Source: Siminovitchia acidinfaciens
GTDB lineage: Bacteria > Bacillota > Bacilli > Bacillales > Bacillaceae_C
DNA length: 64,000 nt
Assembly: GCF_003605385.1 (NCBI RefSeq)
Contig: NZ_QYTV02000001.1
Location: 704,249-768,248 of the forward strand
Reading direction: 5' to 3'
Shown: positions 1 through 8,657 of the stretch, in pieces
Layout: the number at the start of each line of letters is the position of its first letter
Position numbering within the stretch: position 1 is the first letter of the stretch
Notes under the pieces: model-generated
Databases searched by the model: none
What the model was told of the DNA's origin: nothing
What the model saw: the letters and a program-made list of their open reading frames with translations, nothing else
Translations under genes and position numbers: made by a program

Positions 1-189
<189 letters not shown>

Positions 190-258
190 AAGTTGTCACT
201 AATTTTACATTTATTAGGAATCCGCTGCAGCTTTATTTGTTTAAAAAAACCCGTATAT

Positions 259-267
259 TGGTATACT
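259..267 (+). promoter_or_regulatory. Extended -10 promoter for cccB
   Basis: TGGTATACT is an extended -10 element (TGn followed by TATACT). It lies 36 bases before the TTG start of the cytochrome gene. The -35 region is poor, which is usual for extended -10 promoters. Confidence 0.45.
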
Positions 268-302
268 AAAGGAGCAACATTTTTGAAAAGGAGATGTATG
301 TC

Positions 303-638
303 TTGAAGAAAAAAATGTGGGCTCTCGTAATGAGTACTGGATTAGCCATCGGACTTGCTGCCTGCGGCGGAGGCGGCAACAATAATGACAACAACAATGC
401 TGGCGGTGGAGAAACTGCCACAAATGATGCAGAATCGATCTACCAAACAAGCTGCGTCAGCTGTCACGGTGAAAACCTGGAAGGCCGGAATGGTCCTGCA
501 CTTGACAAAATCGGTGCTAAATTAAGCCAAGATGAAATCCACGATGTCATTGAAAACGGAAGACCAGGAATGCCTGCTGGCATTATCAAAGGTGATGACG
601 CAGACAAAGTGGCTGCTTGGTTAGCTGAGAAAAAGTAA
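303..638 (+). CDS. cccB: Lipoprotein cytochrome c-551
   Basis: Small membrane-anchored c-type cytochrome of about 111 residues, expected to carry electrons on the outer face of the membrane. The N-terminus is a lipoprotein signal ([13 protein letters not shown], lipobox LAAC), followed by a Gly/Asn-rich flexible linker. One haem-attachment motif CVSCH lies near residue 52, and a Met in GMPAG is the likely sixth ligand. I chose TTG at 303 because GGAG at 290-293 sits 9 bases before it; the in-frame ATG at 294 directly abuts that site. Position after prfB matches cccB of B. subtilis. A terminator follows directly. Confidence 0.9.
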   Translation: MKKKMWALVMSTGLAIGLAACGGGGNNNDNNNAGGGETATNDAESIYQTSCVSCHGENLEGRNGPALDKIGAKLSQDEIHDVIENGRPGMPAGIIKGDDADKVAAWLAEKK

Positions 639-645
639 ATTAATA

Positions 646-683
646 CAAAAAGGGCAAGCAGATAAAACGGCTTGTCTTTTTTT
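646..683 (+). terminator. Rho-independent terminator after cccB
   Basis: GGGCAAGC pairs with GCTTGTC around a short A-rich loop and is followed by seven T residues. It closes the cccB transcript. Confidence 0.75.
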
Positions 684-819
684 ATGGAAAAATTGCAAGA
701 CACTATTTGTTTGGAGCTGACAGGTAAAAAGTGGTTTGTAATGCCAGGCTGTGTCAGCCTTCGGGTGAAGCTTGGAGTTCTTCGTAATAAGAGCAATTAG
801 TGGACTGATTACTAAAACA

Positions 820-925
820 CTATCCGAAAGGGAAATACTATCCAAAACCCCAAAATATTTTCCAAAGTCCACAAATCCTATCCCACATTCGAAAAACCTA
901 TCCAAATTTCAAAAACAGAAGAAAT
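820..925. repeat. Degenerate ~20-bp direct repeats (TATCC family)
   Basis: Five successive units start with TATCC or TTTCC and are spaced 18, 20, 20 and 20 bases apart. The rest of each unit is A/C-rich and diverged. No reading frame with a convincing start runs through them. They resemble, in spacing only, the 21-bp repeats found at 47.6-48.0 kb. Confidence 0.5.
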
Positions 926-1140
926 CGCATCTGATGTGTTCGAGCAAATTGGAGTGAGTCTTCTTACCTATAGTCAAAAAGGCCCAACCGCTGATAAATA
1001 CGAAGGTCTAAAGCTGGCAACACAATTATTTTGCCGAACTGCTGTTTTTGCAACATGTCAAAAAACAGCGAATATTACCGTATCGTGACAAAATGAAATA
1101 TAAATGTAATATAAATGTACCTTAAAATCTGGAGCGCAAG

Positions 1141-1149
1141 TGTTATAAT
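1141..1149 (+). promoter_or_regulatory. Extended -10 promoter for ftsEX
   Basis: TGTTATAAT matches the extended -10 consensus exactly. The -35 region, 17 bases upstream, is weak. It would give a leader of about 180 bases containing the CGCGGC/GCCGCG hairpin before ftsE. Confidence 0.55.
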
Positions 1150-1332
1150 GGGTCTGGGTTTAAATTTCGATATAATTTGACGAGTTTTTCAAAATGAGCG
1201 CGGCTCGATTGGCCGCGATTTGAGTGAAAATATATGTTGCTTTTTATTCTGCTTGTCTTAAGGAGTTTCCCTCGTCTCAATGTTAGAAAAGTACATAGCG
1301 AATAATGAAGATAGAGGAGTAAGGTGGTTTAT

Positions 1333-2019
1333 ATGATTGAAATGCAGGATGTAAGCAAGAAATATCCTAACGGTATTATTGCTGTAAACGCTTTGGACAT
1401 CCTGATTAATCAAGGTGAGTTTGTCTATGTAGTAGGTCCCAGCGGGGCCGGGAAAACAACCTTCATTAAAATGATGTACCGGGAAGAAAAGCCCACTTCA
1501 GGAAAAATCATTGTCAACGGAGTGGACTTAGCGAAACTTAAAAATAGAGAAGTACCTTATTTGCGCAGAAATGTAGGAGTAGTCTTTCAGGATTTCAAAT
1601 TGCTTCCGACACTTACAGTCTTTGAAAATGTCGCATTTGCCTTGGAAGTTATTGAACAGTCTCCAAAAGAGATTAAGAGAAGAGTCATGGAAGTTTTGGC
1701 ATTGGTAGGCTTGAAGCATAAAGTCCGTATGCTACCTTCGGAACTATCCGGCGGGGAACAACAGCGGGTTTCAATTGCAAGATCAATCGTCAATAAGCCG
1801 AAAGTCATTATAGCGGACGAGCCTACTGGGAACTTAGATCCCGAAACGTCGTGGGAAATCATGAATTTATTGGAAGAAATCAATTTGCAAGGAACAACGG
1901 TGATAATGGCGACCCATAACCGTGAAATCGTCAACACGATCAAACACCGCGTTGTTGCCATTGAAAATGGAATCATTGTCCGTGATGAACAGCAGGGGGA
2001 ATATGGTTATGAAGGCTAG
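1333..2019 (+). CDS. ftsE: Cell division ATP-binding protein FtsE
   Basis: ATPase of the FtsEX complex, which couples ATP hydrolysis in the cytoplasm to activation of peptidoglycan hydrolases outside the membrane. It shows Walker A GPSGAGKTT near residue 35, signature LSGGEQQR near 139, and Walker B IIADEPTGNLDP. The ATG at 1333 gives MIEMQDV, the usual FtsE beginning, and a 228-residue protein as in B. subtilis; AAGGTGG at 1321-1327 is its ribosome binding site. A GTG at 1324 behind a GAGGAG is an alternative. The end overlaps ftsX by 11 bases, indicating translational coupling. Confidence 0.95.
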   Translation: MIEMQDVSKKYPNGIIAVNALDILINQGEFVYVVGPSGAGKTTFIKMMYREEKPTSGKIIVNGVDLAKLKNREVPYLRRNVGVVFQDFKLLPTLTVFENVAFALEVIEQSPKEIKRRVMEVLALVGLKHKVRMLPSELSGGEQQRVSIARSIVNKPKVIIADEPTGNLDPETSWEIMNLLEEINLQGTTVIMATHNREIVNTIKHRVVAIENGIIVRDEQQGEYGYEG

Positions 2020-2893
2020 AACATTTCGGCGCCACCTGGGTGAAAGCTTCAAAAGTCTGCGCCGCAATGGATGGATGACCTTTGCCTCTGCAAGTGCAGT
2101 CACCGTCACATTGCTGCTCGTTGGTGTTTTTTTCGTCATCATGCTGAATATGAATAAATTTGCCACGGATATTGAGAATGATGTCGAAATCCGCACGCAC
2201 ATTGAGTTGACAGCTACAAAAGATAATCGGGAAGCCTTACAGAAAAAAATTGAAAAAATTAATCAAGTGGAGTCAGTCACCTTTTCATCCAAGGAACAGG
2301 AACTGGATCACTTAATCAAGACAATGGGGAAAGATTGGAAGCTGTACGAACAAGAAAATCCGTTGCACGATGTCTTTATCGTAAAAACGAAAAAGCCGAC
2401 AGATACGCCGTCGGTTGCTAAAAAGATCAGCTCGTATGAACATGTAAATTCTGCGGTCTACGGTGAGAAAAAAGTCGAAAAACTGTTTAATACGCTAAAA
2501 ATGAGCCGAAATATCGGAGTTGTCCTGATCATTGGTTTATTGTTTACTGCCATGTTCTTAATCTCAAATACTATTAAGATTACCATTTTTGCAAGACGCA
2601 AGGAAATTGAGATTATGAAACTGGTAGGAGCGACGAATTGGTTTATACGCTGGCCGTTTCTATTTGAAGGCATGTGGCTTGGAGTGATCGGTGCGGTAAT
2701 TCCAATTGTAGTTGTGGCAGCAGGTTATTACTATGCCTATGATTTTTTAGCTACCCGTATCCCAAATCAAGTCATACAGCCGCTTGCATACACACCGTTC
2801 GTATATCAAGTCATTGGATTGATGCTGTTGATCGGCGTCATTATCGGTGCCTGGGGAAGCTTCATATCCGTCAGACGCTTTTTGAAAATATAA
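2009..2893 (+). CDS. ftsX: Cell division membrane protein FtsX
   Basis: Membrane partner of FtsE, 294 residues, with four predicted membrane segments: one near residues 20-45, then an extracellular domain of about 120 residues (rich in charged residues, the surface that contacts the hydrolase), then three segments near 170-195, 215-245 and 260-285. The sequence HLGESFKSLRRNGWMTF is typical of Bacillus FtsX. I chose ATG 2009 because AGGGGGA at 1994-2000 lies 8 bases upstream; ATG 2003 is too close to that site. The next gene is a coiled-coil M23 hydrolase, the expected effector type for FtsEX. Confidence 0.94.
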   Translation: MKARTFRRHLGESFKSLRRNGWMTFASASAVTVTLLLVGVFFVIMLNMNKFATDIENDVEIRTHIELTATKDNREALQKKIEKINQVESVTFSSKEQELDHLIKTMGKDWKLYEQENPLHDVFIVKTKKPTDTPSVAKKISSYEHVNSAVYGEKKVEKLFNTLKMSRNIGVVLIIGLLFTAMFLISNTIKITIFARRKEIEIMKLVGATNWFIRWPFLFEGMWLGVIGAVIPIVVVAAGYYYAYDFLATRIPNQVIQPLAYTPFVYQVIGLMLLIGVIIGAWGSFISVRRFLKI

Positions 2894-2972
2894 CAGATTT
2901 ACTTTACCCGACCTTAAAATGGTTGAAATGCGCATACAATGTTTGTTGCCAGGGAGAAAGGGGAACAGTTTG

Positions 2973-4343
2973 GTGTTGAAAAGACGTTCGTTACTATCAA
3001 TCACACTAGCAGGAGTCATCGGTTTTGGAGGAACATTTTCATATATAGGACAGGCTTCCGCTTCTAAAATATCAGATTTGCAAAGTGAACAAAATCAGAT
3101 TTTAAATAAAAAGTCCGACATCAATAAATCCATCGGTGAAAAAAACAGCCAGATTACAGACATTGATCATCAAGTAGGATCCATTGAAGCTGATGTTAAG
3201 AAAATCGAAGGTGAAATTGCTACGACTAATAGCAAAATCAAAGAAAAAGAGCAGCAAATTTCCGATACAAAATCAGAAATTGAAAGTTTAAAGGCGGAAA
3301 TTAAAGAGCTGAAAATTAAAATTAAGAAAAGAAACGAATTGCTTAAAGAAAGAGCACGCAATATTCAAACAAATGGCGGTTCAGTGGATTACATAGATGT
3401 TATCTTGGGCGCTGAAAGCTTTGGTGATCTGGTCGACCGCGTTTCAGCAGTGAATACGATTGTCGGTGCGGACAAAGAGATCATGGAAGAACAGCAGCGT
3501 GATAAGGAAAAGCTGGAAGAAAACCAGGCTAAAGTAGAGAAAAAGCTTGCTGAAATTGAAGGTATGCTTAAAGAGCTTGAAGGTTTGAAAGCTGAATTGA
3601 GCAGTCAAAAAGCCAAGAAAAAAGAAGCAGTAAAGCTATTGGAAAAAGAGAAAAAGCATATTGAAAGTGAAAAGCTTTCTTTAGAAGAAGAACAACAAAT
3701 ACTTAGCGGCCAAGCTGCAGCCATCGAAGAAGCAATCAAGATGGAAAAAGAAAAAATTGCCGCAGCTGAGAAAGCTGAAGCGGAAAGAAAAGCACGGGAA
3801 GCGGCTGAAGCTGCGAAAGCTGCAAAAGCACAACAGTCTTCAAAACCAGCTTCAACATCCGGTTCTACAACGTCAAAAAGTACGGCAACACAGTCGTCAT
3901 CACAACAAAGCACATCTAGACCATCAGTGAGTGCGCCGCCTGTATCATCAGGTATGTTCACACGTCCGGCTGCCGGCTATTTCTCCTCAGGATTCGGTGG
4001 ACGCAGTGGTGGATACCATTATGGACTTGATATTGCTGCAGGAGGAAAGGTACCGATCGTAGCAGCTGCAGATGGCGTCGTAAATCAGAGCTATTTTTCT
4101 TCAAGCTATGGAAATGTCATATTTATCGTTCACAGCATTAACGGAAAAACATATGAAACTGTTTACGCACATTTGAGCAGCCGTTCCGTATCAGCTGGAA
4201 CAAGGGTATCCAAAGGCCAGTTTATTGGCTACATGGGTAATACAGGCCAGTCATACGGACAGCATCTTCACTTTGAAATCCATGAAGGAAGATGGAACGG
4301 TTCTAAATCAAACGCAGTAGATCCACGCAGATACATCAATTAA
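2973..4343 (+). CDS. Secreted coiled-coil M23 peptidoglycan endopeptidase (FtsEX effector)
   Basis: About 456 residues. A signal peptide (to ...GQASAS) is followed by a long charged coiled coil (about residues 35-275) containing YIDVILGAESFGDLVDR, the conserved segment of CwlO/PcsB-type N-terminal domains that FtsX binds. Then come an Ala/Lys helix, a Ser/Thr/Gln-rich linker (about 285-325) and a C-terminal M23 LytM domain with zinc and catalytic motifs YHYGLD and QHLHFE. CwlO of B. subtilis has an NlpC/P60 domain instead, so this is a domain swap behind a similar regulatory half. The start is GTG 2973 or TTG 2976, 9-12 bases after AAAGGGG; TTG 2970 is also possible. It lies directly downstream of ftsEX with no terminator between. 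Confidence 0.88.
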   Translation: MLKRRSLLSITLAGVIGFGGTFSYIGQASASKISDLQSEQNQILNKKSDINKSIGEKNSQITDIDHQVGSIEADVKKIEGEIATTNSKIKEKEQQISDTKSEIESLKAEIKELKIKIKKRNELLKERARNIQTNGGSVDYIDVILGAESFGDLVDRVSAVNTIVGADKEIMEEQQRDKEKLEENQAKVEKKLAEIEGMLKELEGLKAELSSQKAKKKEAVKLLEKEKKHIESEKLSLEEEQQILSGQAAAIEEAIKMEKEKIAAAEKAEAERKAREAAEAAKAAKAQQSSKPASTSGSTTSKSTATQSSSQQSTSRPSVSAPPVSSGMFTRPAAGYFSSGFGGRSGGYHYGLDIAAGGKVPIVAAADGVVNQSYFSSSYGNVIFIVHSINGKTYETVYAHLSSRSVSAGTRVSKGQFIGYMGNTGQSYGQHLHFEIHEGRWNGSKSNAVDPRRYIN

Positions 4344-4353
4344 AAATATTCAA

Positions 4354-4380
4354 GCCGCATCCAGTCGGATGCGGCTTTTC
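4354..4380 (+). terminator. Terminator of the ftsEX-hydrolase operon
   Basis: A perfect 9-bp stem, GCCGCATCC and GGATGCGGC, with the loop AGTC and a following TTTTC. It also lies just past the end of the convergent LRR gene. Confidence 0.9.
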
Positions 4381-4385
4381 TGTGC

Positions 4386-5270
4386 TCATTTTATGAGTTC
4401 CAGCAACTCTAAGTTCTCAACGGGTCTGTAATCATGAATGTAATTTTCTGAAAGGTCCAGATGTAATAATGAAGACATGTCTTCTAATGCATCGACTTCA
4501 CTGATGGCATTTTTTGATAAAATGAGAGTTGTCAATGAATCGAGGTTGGATAGGGCGTCAATATTTTGGACATTGTTATTGGATAAATCCAATTTTACCA
4601 ACCCTGTCAATTTCGATAAAGGAGAGATATCGTTGATATGATTATCTCTTAAATTCAATGTTTCCAATGCTTTTAAATGGGACAAAAAGGAAATGTCAGT
4701 CAAACCGCTGGCGCTTAATCCTAAAATCCGCAGCTCTTTCAAATCTTTCAACGGAGAAAAGTCTTTAATATCATTACCGCATAATGTCAGCGCCTGAAGC
4801 GAAACTAATTCCGATAGATGGCTGATATCATCGATTTCATTTCCAGACAGGTATAGTTTTTCAATTGAAGTCAATTGGGAGATCGGCTCCAAATCAGACA
4901 CACCCGTATCATCCAGAATCAGCATCTTCAGGTTGAAAGCAACTTCCAATCCTTTCAGTGAAGTGATGGAGCCTCTATTATCAGCCCTAAATACGACCAG
5001 CTTATCCATGTCTTCGACCGTTGGTCTTTTATCATCATTCACATACCCGTCAAGTCCCAGCTCTTCCAATACACGTATCCGCAACATGGGATCTTCTATC
5101 CCTTCATAATTATCGACAGCTTCCTGCCATGCCGGATCCATCTCTTTTTCCGCAGGTTGATCAGCCGATGGTTCAGTTCCCGCTTCAACAGGAGACAGGC
5201 TCTGGTCCCCACCGTTGTCACATCCTGACAAAAGCGATATTGTAAATAAACATAAGAATAATCTCTTCAT
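4386..5270 (-). CDS. Leucine-rich-repeat lipoprotein
   Basis: 294 residues. The N-terminus MKRLFLCLFTISLLSGCDN is a lipoprotein signal with lipobox LLSGC. A short acidic linker follows, then a WQEAVDNYEG stretch and about seven internalin-type leucine-rich repeats of 22 residues from about residue 105 to 285 (repeating pattern LxxLxLxxNxIxDIxxLxxL). This fold normally binds proteins; here it would sit on the outer membrane face. The partner is unknown. It is transcribed convergently to the hydrolase gene and has its own start region at 5271-5540. Confidence 0.82.
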   Translation of the reverse strand: MKRLFLCLFTISLLSGCDNGGDQSLSPVEAGTEPSADQPAEKEMDPAWQEAVDNYEGIEDPMLRIRVLEELGLDGYVNDDKRPTVEDMDKLVVFRADNRGSITSLKGLEVAFNLKMLILDDTGVSDLEPISQLTSIEKLYLSGNEIDDISHLSELVSLQALTLCGNDIKDFSPLKDLKELRILGLSASGLTDISFLSHLKALETLNLRDNHINDISPLSKLTGLVKLDLSNNNVQNIDALSNLDSLTTLILSKNAISEVDALEDMSSLLHLDLSENYIHDYRPVENLELLELIK

Positions 5271-5484
5271 ATTCTCCCCCTTAGAAAAATATTAGAAAGA
5301 AGAGCTATATAATAGGCTAATGTAATTAAAGAATCGCATAGTTGTAGTACGAAACAGATCAGGTTTGGTTTCAAAAATTAAAATTGAAAATTCAGTTAAC
5401 TGTGTTGTTTTTCATAAAAAGTCTTTAAAAGTTCCTTAAGACATTACTTTAAACAGCCGGATAATATGTTCGGTTGGAGTTATA

Positions 5485-5493
5485 TGGTAAAAT
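5485..5493 (+). promoter_or_regulatory. Extended -10 promoter for cardiolipin synthase
   Basis: TGGTAAAAT is an extended -10 element 49 bases before the ATG of the cardiolipin synthase gene. The -35 region is weak. Confidence 0.4.
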
Positions 5494-5541
5494 AGATGAG
5501 AGTTTTGTCTGTGTATCTTAATGAGTTGAGAGGTTGAGACA

Positions 5542-6996
5542 ATGACATTTGCTGCAATCAGTACAGCTGTAATAAGTATATTTCTCATTTTGAATATCGT
5601 GCTTGCCGGCTTCGTTGTTTTTCTTGAAAGAAGAGACGCAGGTGCAACATGGGCATGGCTTCTTGTACTGTTTTTTATACCAGTTGTCGGGTTTGTCCTT
5701 TACCTGATCTTTGGCCAAAATTTGAGCAGGAAAAAGATTTTCGAATGGAAAGATAAGAGAAAAATAGGGATCATGGAGATCACCGACACTCAGATCAATA
5801 TGCTTAGGAATGGCGATTTCCCTTTTCATGATAATAAAACCGCACAGTTTAAAGATTTGGTTTATATGCTTTTAGTCAATGACAGTGCAGTTCTAACCCA
5901 AGACAACAGCGTAGATATTTTTACCGATGGAAACGAGAAATTCCAAGCATTAATGAATGATATTCGCGGCGCGAAAGACCATGTCCATCTAGTCTATTAC
6001 ATTATGCGAAACGACAGGCTGGGTAATGAATTATTATCACTTTTGGTGGAAAAGGCTAAACAAGGTGTGGAAGTGCGGGTCCTTTATGATGCAATGGGTT
6101 CGAGAAGGCTTCCGCGGAAATTTTTCCGCCCGTTGATTGATGCAGGCGGGAAGGTCAGCGCTTTTTTCCCTGCCATCATTCCCCACCTGAATTTACAGGT
6201 TAACTATCGTAATCATAGAAAGTTGGCCATCATCGACGGTGCAGTTGGTTATATCGGCGGCTTTAATATCGGAGACGAGTATCTCGGGTTAAACAAAAGG
6301 TTCGGTTATTGGCGCGATACTCATCTAAAAATCTATGGAAAAGCTGTTTTTGCTATGCAAACAAGGTTTATCCTTGATTGGAACCAGGCTTCATCCAGTA
6401 AAATCAATTACGAAGATAGACTGTTCCCGGAAATTGAAGCGGTTGGGGACACCGACGTGCAAATCGTTTCTAGCGGACCGGATTCCGAGTGGGAACAGAT
6501 CAAGTATGGCTATATCAAGCTGATCAATTCGGCTAAAGACTATATTCTTATTCAAACGCCATATTTCATTCCGGATTCGAGTGTTCTGGATGCCCTTAAA
6601 ATTGCCGTGCTCTCCGGCGTGGACGTCAGGCTGATGATTCCCAATAAACCGGACCATCCCTTTGTATATTGGGCGACTTATTCGAATGTCGGTGAGCTTC
6701 TGAAGGCAGGCGCAAAAGTTTATATATATGAAAATGGATTTATTCATGCAAAAACAATGGTTGCCGATGGGAAGATTGCCAGTGTTGGAACGGCCAATAT
6801 CGATGTTCGGAGCTTCCGCTTGAATTTTGAAGTGAATGCCTTTTTGTATGATCAGGAGCTTGTGGAGGAGCTTGTTCATATATTTGAAAAAGATGTCACG
6901 CTATCCCGTGAACTTACATACGAACAATATTTGCAGCGGCCAAAAGTAATTCGCTTCAAAGAGTCGGTTTCGCGGCTGCTGTCGCCTGTCTTGTAA
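5542..6996 (+). CDS. cls: Cardiolipin synthase
   Basis: Joins two phosphatidylglycerol molecules to cardiolipin and glycerol in the cytoplasmic membrane. 484 residues, the family's usual length. Two N-terminal membrane segments (about residues 5-28 and 36-57) are followed by two phospholipase-D domains. The HKD motifs are HRKLAIID near residue 228 and HAKTMVAD near 402. ATG 5542 follows GAGAGG at 5527-5532. The gene appears to stand alone; the next gene starts about 90 bases later without a clear terminator. Confidence 0.94.
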   Translation: MTFAAISTAVISIFLILNIVLAGFVVFLERRDAGATWAWLLVLFFIPVVGFVLYLIFGQNLSRKKIFEWKDKRKIGIMEITDTQINMLRNGDFPFHDNKTAQFKDLVYMLLVNDSAVLTQDNSVDIFTDGNEKFQALMNDIRGAKDHVHLVYYIMRNDRLGNELLSLLVEKAKQGVEVRVLYDAMGSRRLPRKFFRPLIDAGGKVSAFFPAIIPHLNLQVNYRNHRKLAIIDGAVGYIGGFNIGDEYLGLNKRFGYWRDTHLKIYGKAVFAMQTRFILDWNQASSSKINYEDRLFPEIEAVGDTDVQIVSSGPDSEWEQIKYGYIKLINSAKDYILIQTPYFIPDSSVLDALKIAVLSGVDVRLMIPNKPDHPFVYWATYSNVGELLKAGAKVYIYENGFIHAKTMVADGKIASVGTANIDVRSFRLNFEVNAFLYDQELVEELVHIFEKDVTLSRELTYEQYLQRPKVIRFKESVSRLLSPVL

Positions 6997-7088
6997 AGGT
7001 AATCGCTTGGTTGCGCAGGGAGAATTTTTGGATATGGCCTCTAAAACCAAAGCTTGATAAAATTTAAAACGGAAAGTGAGTCATCATT

Positions 7089-7700
7089 GTGAAATGGTAT
7101 TCAATTGGATCACTATCGTTCCCGGCATCCTGGGCGGCCATTGCAGCCGCCCTCATTCTTGCTTATATATATTTAAGGCTTCAAGGGGAAAAGCAGGCTG
7201 CGGAATTGTACAGCAATGCTTTTTTTATCTTTGTGCTCACTTGGAAATTGAGCGTCATTCTGTTTTATTTTGAAACGACGGTCAAAAACCCCTTGTCGAT
7301 TGTGTATTTTAATGGTGGAATCAGGGGCTATTGGCTTGGTATTGCGGCTGGGTTCCTTTACCTATTTTTTGCCGGAAAAAAATCTGCAGTTAATAAACTT
7401 CATGTTCAAGTGTGGATTGTGGTTATTACAATATATGAGCTTGTCTTCTTTTTATTAAACAATGGGCATATATTGCTTTCAGGCTTCCAAATTATTGGAA
7501 GTATTCTTATTTTATTATTAACGAAGAAACAATCCGGCAACACTGTATGGAGCATTCAAATACTTATATTGTTCATCTGTTTCCAAGGACTCGTCTATTC
7601 AATGGCAGGAAATTTATTTTCCATACAAATGATGACTTATTCAGCCGGCGCACTGTTTCTTGGCTGGACAGCATGGAAAGGATGTGGAACTAAACAATGA
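7089..7700 (+). CDS. Lgt-like multi-pass membrane protein coupled to a thioredoxin
   Basis: 203 residues, mostly hydrophobic, with about six predicted membrane segments. The segment NGGIRGYWLGIAAG (about residues 76-89) has the same pattern as the GGI...HG..IG motif of prolipoprotein diacylglyceryl transferase, and the helix before it resembles the Lgt helix around the GARL.Y motif. It is shorter than Lgt (about 270) and I see no equivalent of the Lgt catalytic arginine region, so it is probably not an active transferase. The start GTG 7089 follows a GGAAAG. It overlaps the next gene, a TlpA-like thioredoxin, by 4 bases (ATGA), so the two are translated together and likely act together. Function unknown. 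Confidence 0.6.
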   Translation: MKWYSIGSLSFPASWAAIAAALILAYIYLRLQGEKQAAELYSNAFFIFVLTWKLSVILFYFETTVKNPLSIVYFNGGIRGYWLGIAAGFLYLFFAGKKSAVNKLHVQVWIVVITIYELVFFLLNNGHILLSGFQIIGSILILLLTKKQSGNTVWSIQILILFICFQGLVYSMAGNLFSIQMMTYSAGALFLGWTAWKGCGTKQ

Positions 7701-8290
7701 GCAAAAAAATCTTCGGATTTGCACTCATCGCACTTCTAGTCGGTATTGTTGTTACAAATATTATTCAGGAAGTACGTGAGAAAGACGAAAATAGATTGGC
7801 CCAGGAAGAGTTTCTGACGCAGTCGGAATCGATCCAGCAGACGAGTGAAGGTCTGAGGGAAGGCAATATACCGCCGGATTTTGATTTGGAGACTCTTGAT
7901 GGCACTCCTGTGAAACTGTCCGATTATAAGGGGAAGAAGGTCATTTTGAATTTCTGGGCTTCCTGGTGTCCGCCGTGCAAAGCGGAGATGCCGCATATGG
8001 AAAATTACTATAAAACAAAAGCTGAACGGGACAACGTGGAGATTCTGGCAGTTAATTTGACAAGCGCTGAACGGGGGGGCAATGTCAGGGAAAAGGTAGG
8101 GAATTTTATTGAAGAATATGGACTTACTTTTCCGGTCCCTTTGGATGAAAGTGGCCAGATTGGAGAAACATTTCAAGCTTTCACGATTCCAACCACCTAT
8201 ATGATTGATTCAAACGGTTTGATCTACACGAAAATCATCGGGCCTATGGACGAGGGAACCATTGAAAAAATCGTTTCAGAGATGGATTGA
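7697..8290 (+). CDS. Membrane-anchored TlpA/ResA-type thiol-disulfide oxidoreductase
   Basis: 197 residues. An N-terminal membrane anchor (about residues 4-22) is followed by a 40-residue linker and a redoxin domain facing outside the cell. The active site is WASWCPPC near residue 95, with the cis-proline region FTIPTTYMID near 170. Family members reduce or oxidise specific extracytoplasmic disulfides, for example in cytochrome c maturation or spore cortex formation. The target here is unknown. A ccdA gene, the usual electron donor for such proteins, lies at 38.5 kb. Confidence 0.85.
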   Translation: MSKKIFGFALIALLVGIVVTNIIQEVREKDENRLAQEEFLTQSESIQQTSEGLREGNIPPDFDLETLDGTPVKLSDYKGKKVILNFWASWCPPCKAEMPHMENYYKTKAERDNVEILAVNLTSAERGGNVREKVGNFIEEYGLTFPVPLDESGQIGETFQAFTIPTTYMIDSNGLIYTKIIGPMDEGTIEKIVSEMD

Positions 8291-8321
8291 CTTATAATAA
8301 TAAAAAATATTCATTTTATTG

Positions 8322-8351
8322 TTGACAGTTGATGGAGCAGTGGTATATAGT
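8322..8351 (+). promoter_or_regulatory. SigA promoter for the metY S-box transcript
   Basis: TTGACA at 8322-8327 and TATAGT at 8346-8351 are separated by 18 bases. It lies about 50 bases before the riboswitch. Confidence 0.75.
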
Positions 8352-8402
8352 ATTATCCAAGAGCTCGACAGAGCCGATACAATTAAATGAATCAATAAGC
8401 AA

Positions 8403-8566
8403 CACTCTTATCAAGAGCGGCGGAGGGATTAGGCCCTGTGATGCCCGGCAACCTTCAGATTTTCTGAAAAGGTGCTAATTCCTACAAGTCAAATGACTTG
8501 GAAGATAAGGGGAGGAAACGTCATATCGGCCCTCTTCTTACACAGAAGAGGGTCTTTAGTTTTATT
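8403..8566 (+). ncRNA. SAM-I (S-box) riboswitch with terminator
   Basis: The aptamer shows the hallmark S-box elements: CTTATCAAGAGCGGCGGAGG, then GGCCC...GATGCCCGGCAACC, then GGTGCTAATTCC. The expression platform ends in a stem CCCTCTTC/GAAGAGGG (around 8530-8550) followed by T-rich sequence. When SAM binds, transcription stops before the sulfur gene downstream. The terminator lies about 90 bases before the start codon. Confidence 0.95.
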
Positions 8567-8657
8567 TCCCCCTTCACAAATGGCAGGCACTAGTGCTTGT
8601 GCGTTATCATTACCAACTGTTCCAATCGATTTAAAAAACTTTGAGGAGGAAGAAACA

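Larger units (their letters stand above)
684..1323. other. Gene-free spacer between cccB and ftsE
   Basis: This spacer of about 640 bases holds the TATCC repeats, a hairpin with arms GCTGTTTTT and AAAAACAGC (1041-1069), a second perfect hairpin CGCGGC/GCCGCG near 1198-1216, and the ftsE promoter. I see no gene in it. Confidence 0.6.

Noticed and set aside
772-957. 61-codon open frame after cccB
   Set aside because: It crosses the TATCC repeats and has no start signals.
1198-1216. Hairpin CGCGGC/GCCGCG before ftsE as a terminator
   Set aside because: No T run follows and it lies in the leader after the promoter; at most a leader structure.
3605-3961. Long minus-strand frame opposite the M23 hydrolase gene
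   Set aside because: A shadow of the Ala/Lys/Glu-rich coding strand; the Cys/Ala/Phe/Ser composition and missing start signals argue against a gene.
8403-8566. T-box leader before metY
   Set aside because: The conserved elements are those of the S-box (SAM-I) class; no T-box motif is present.
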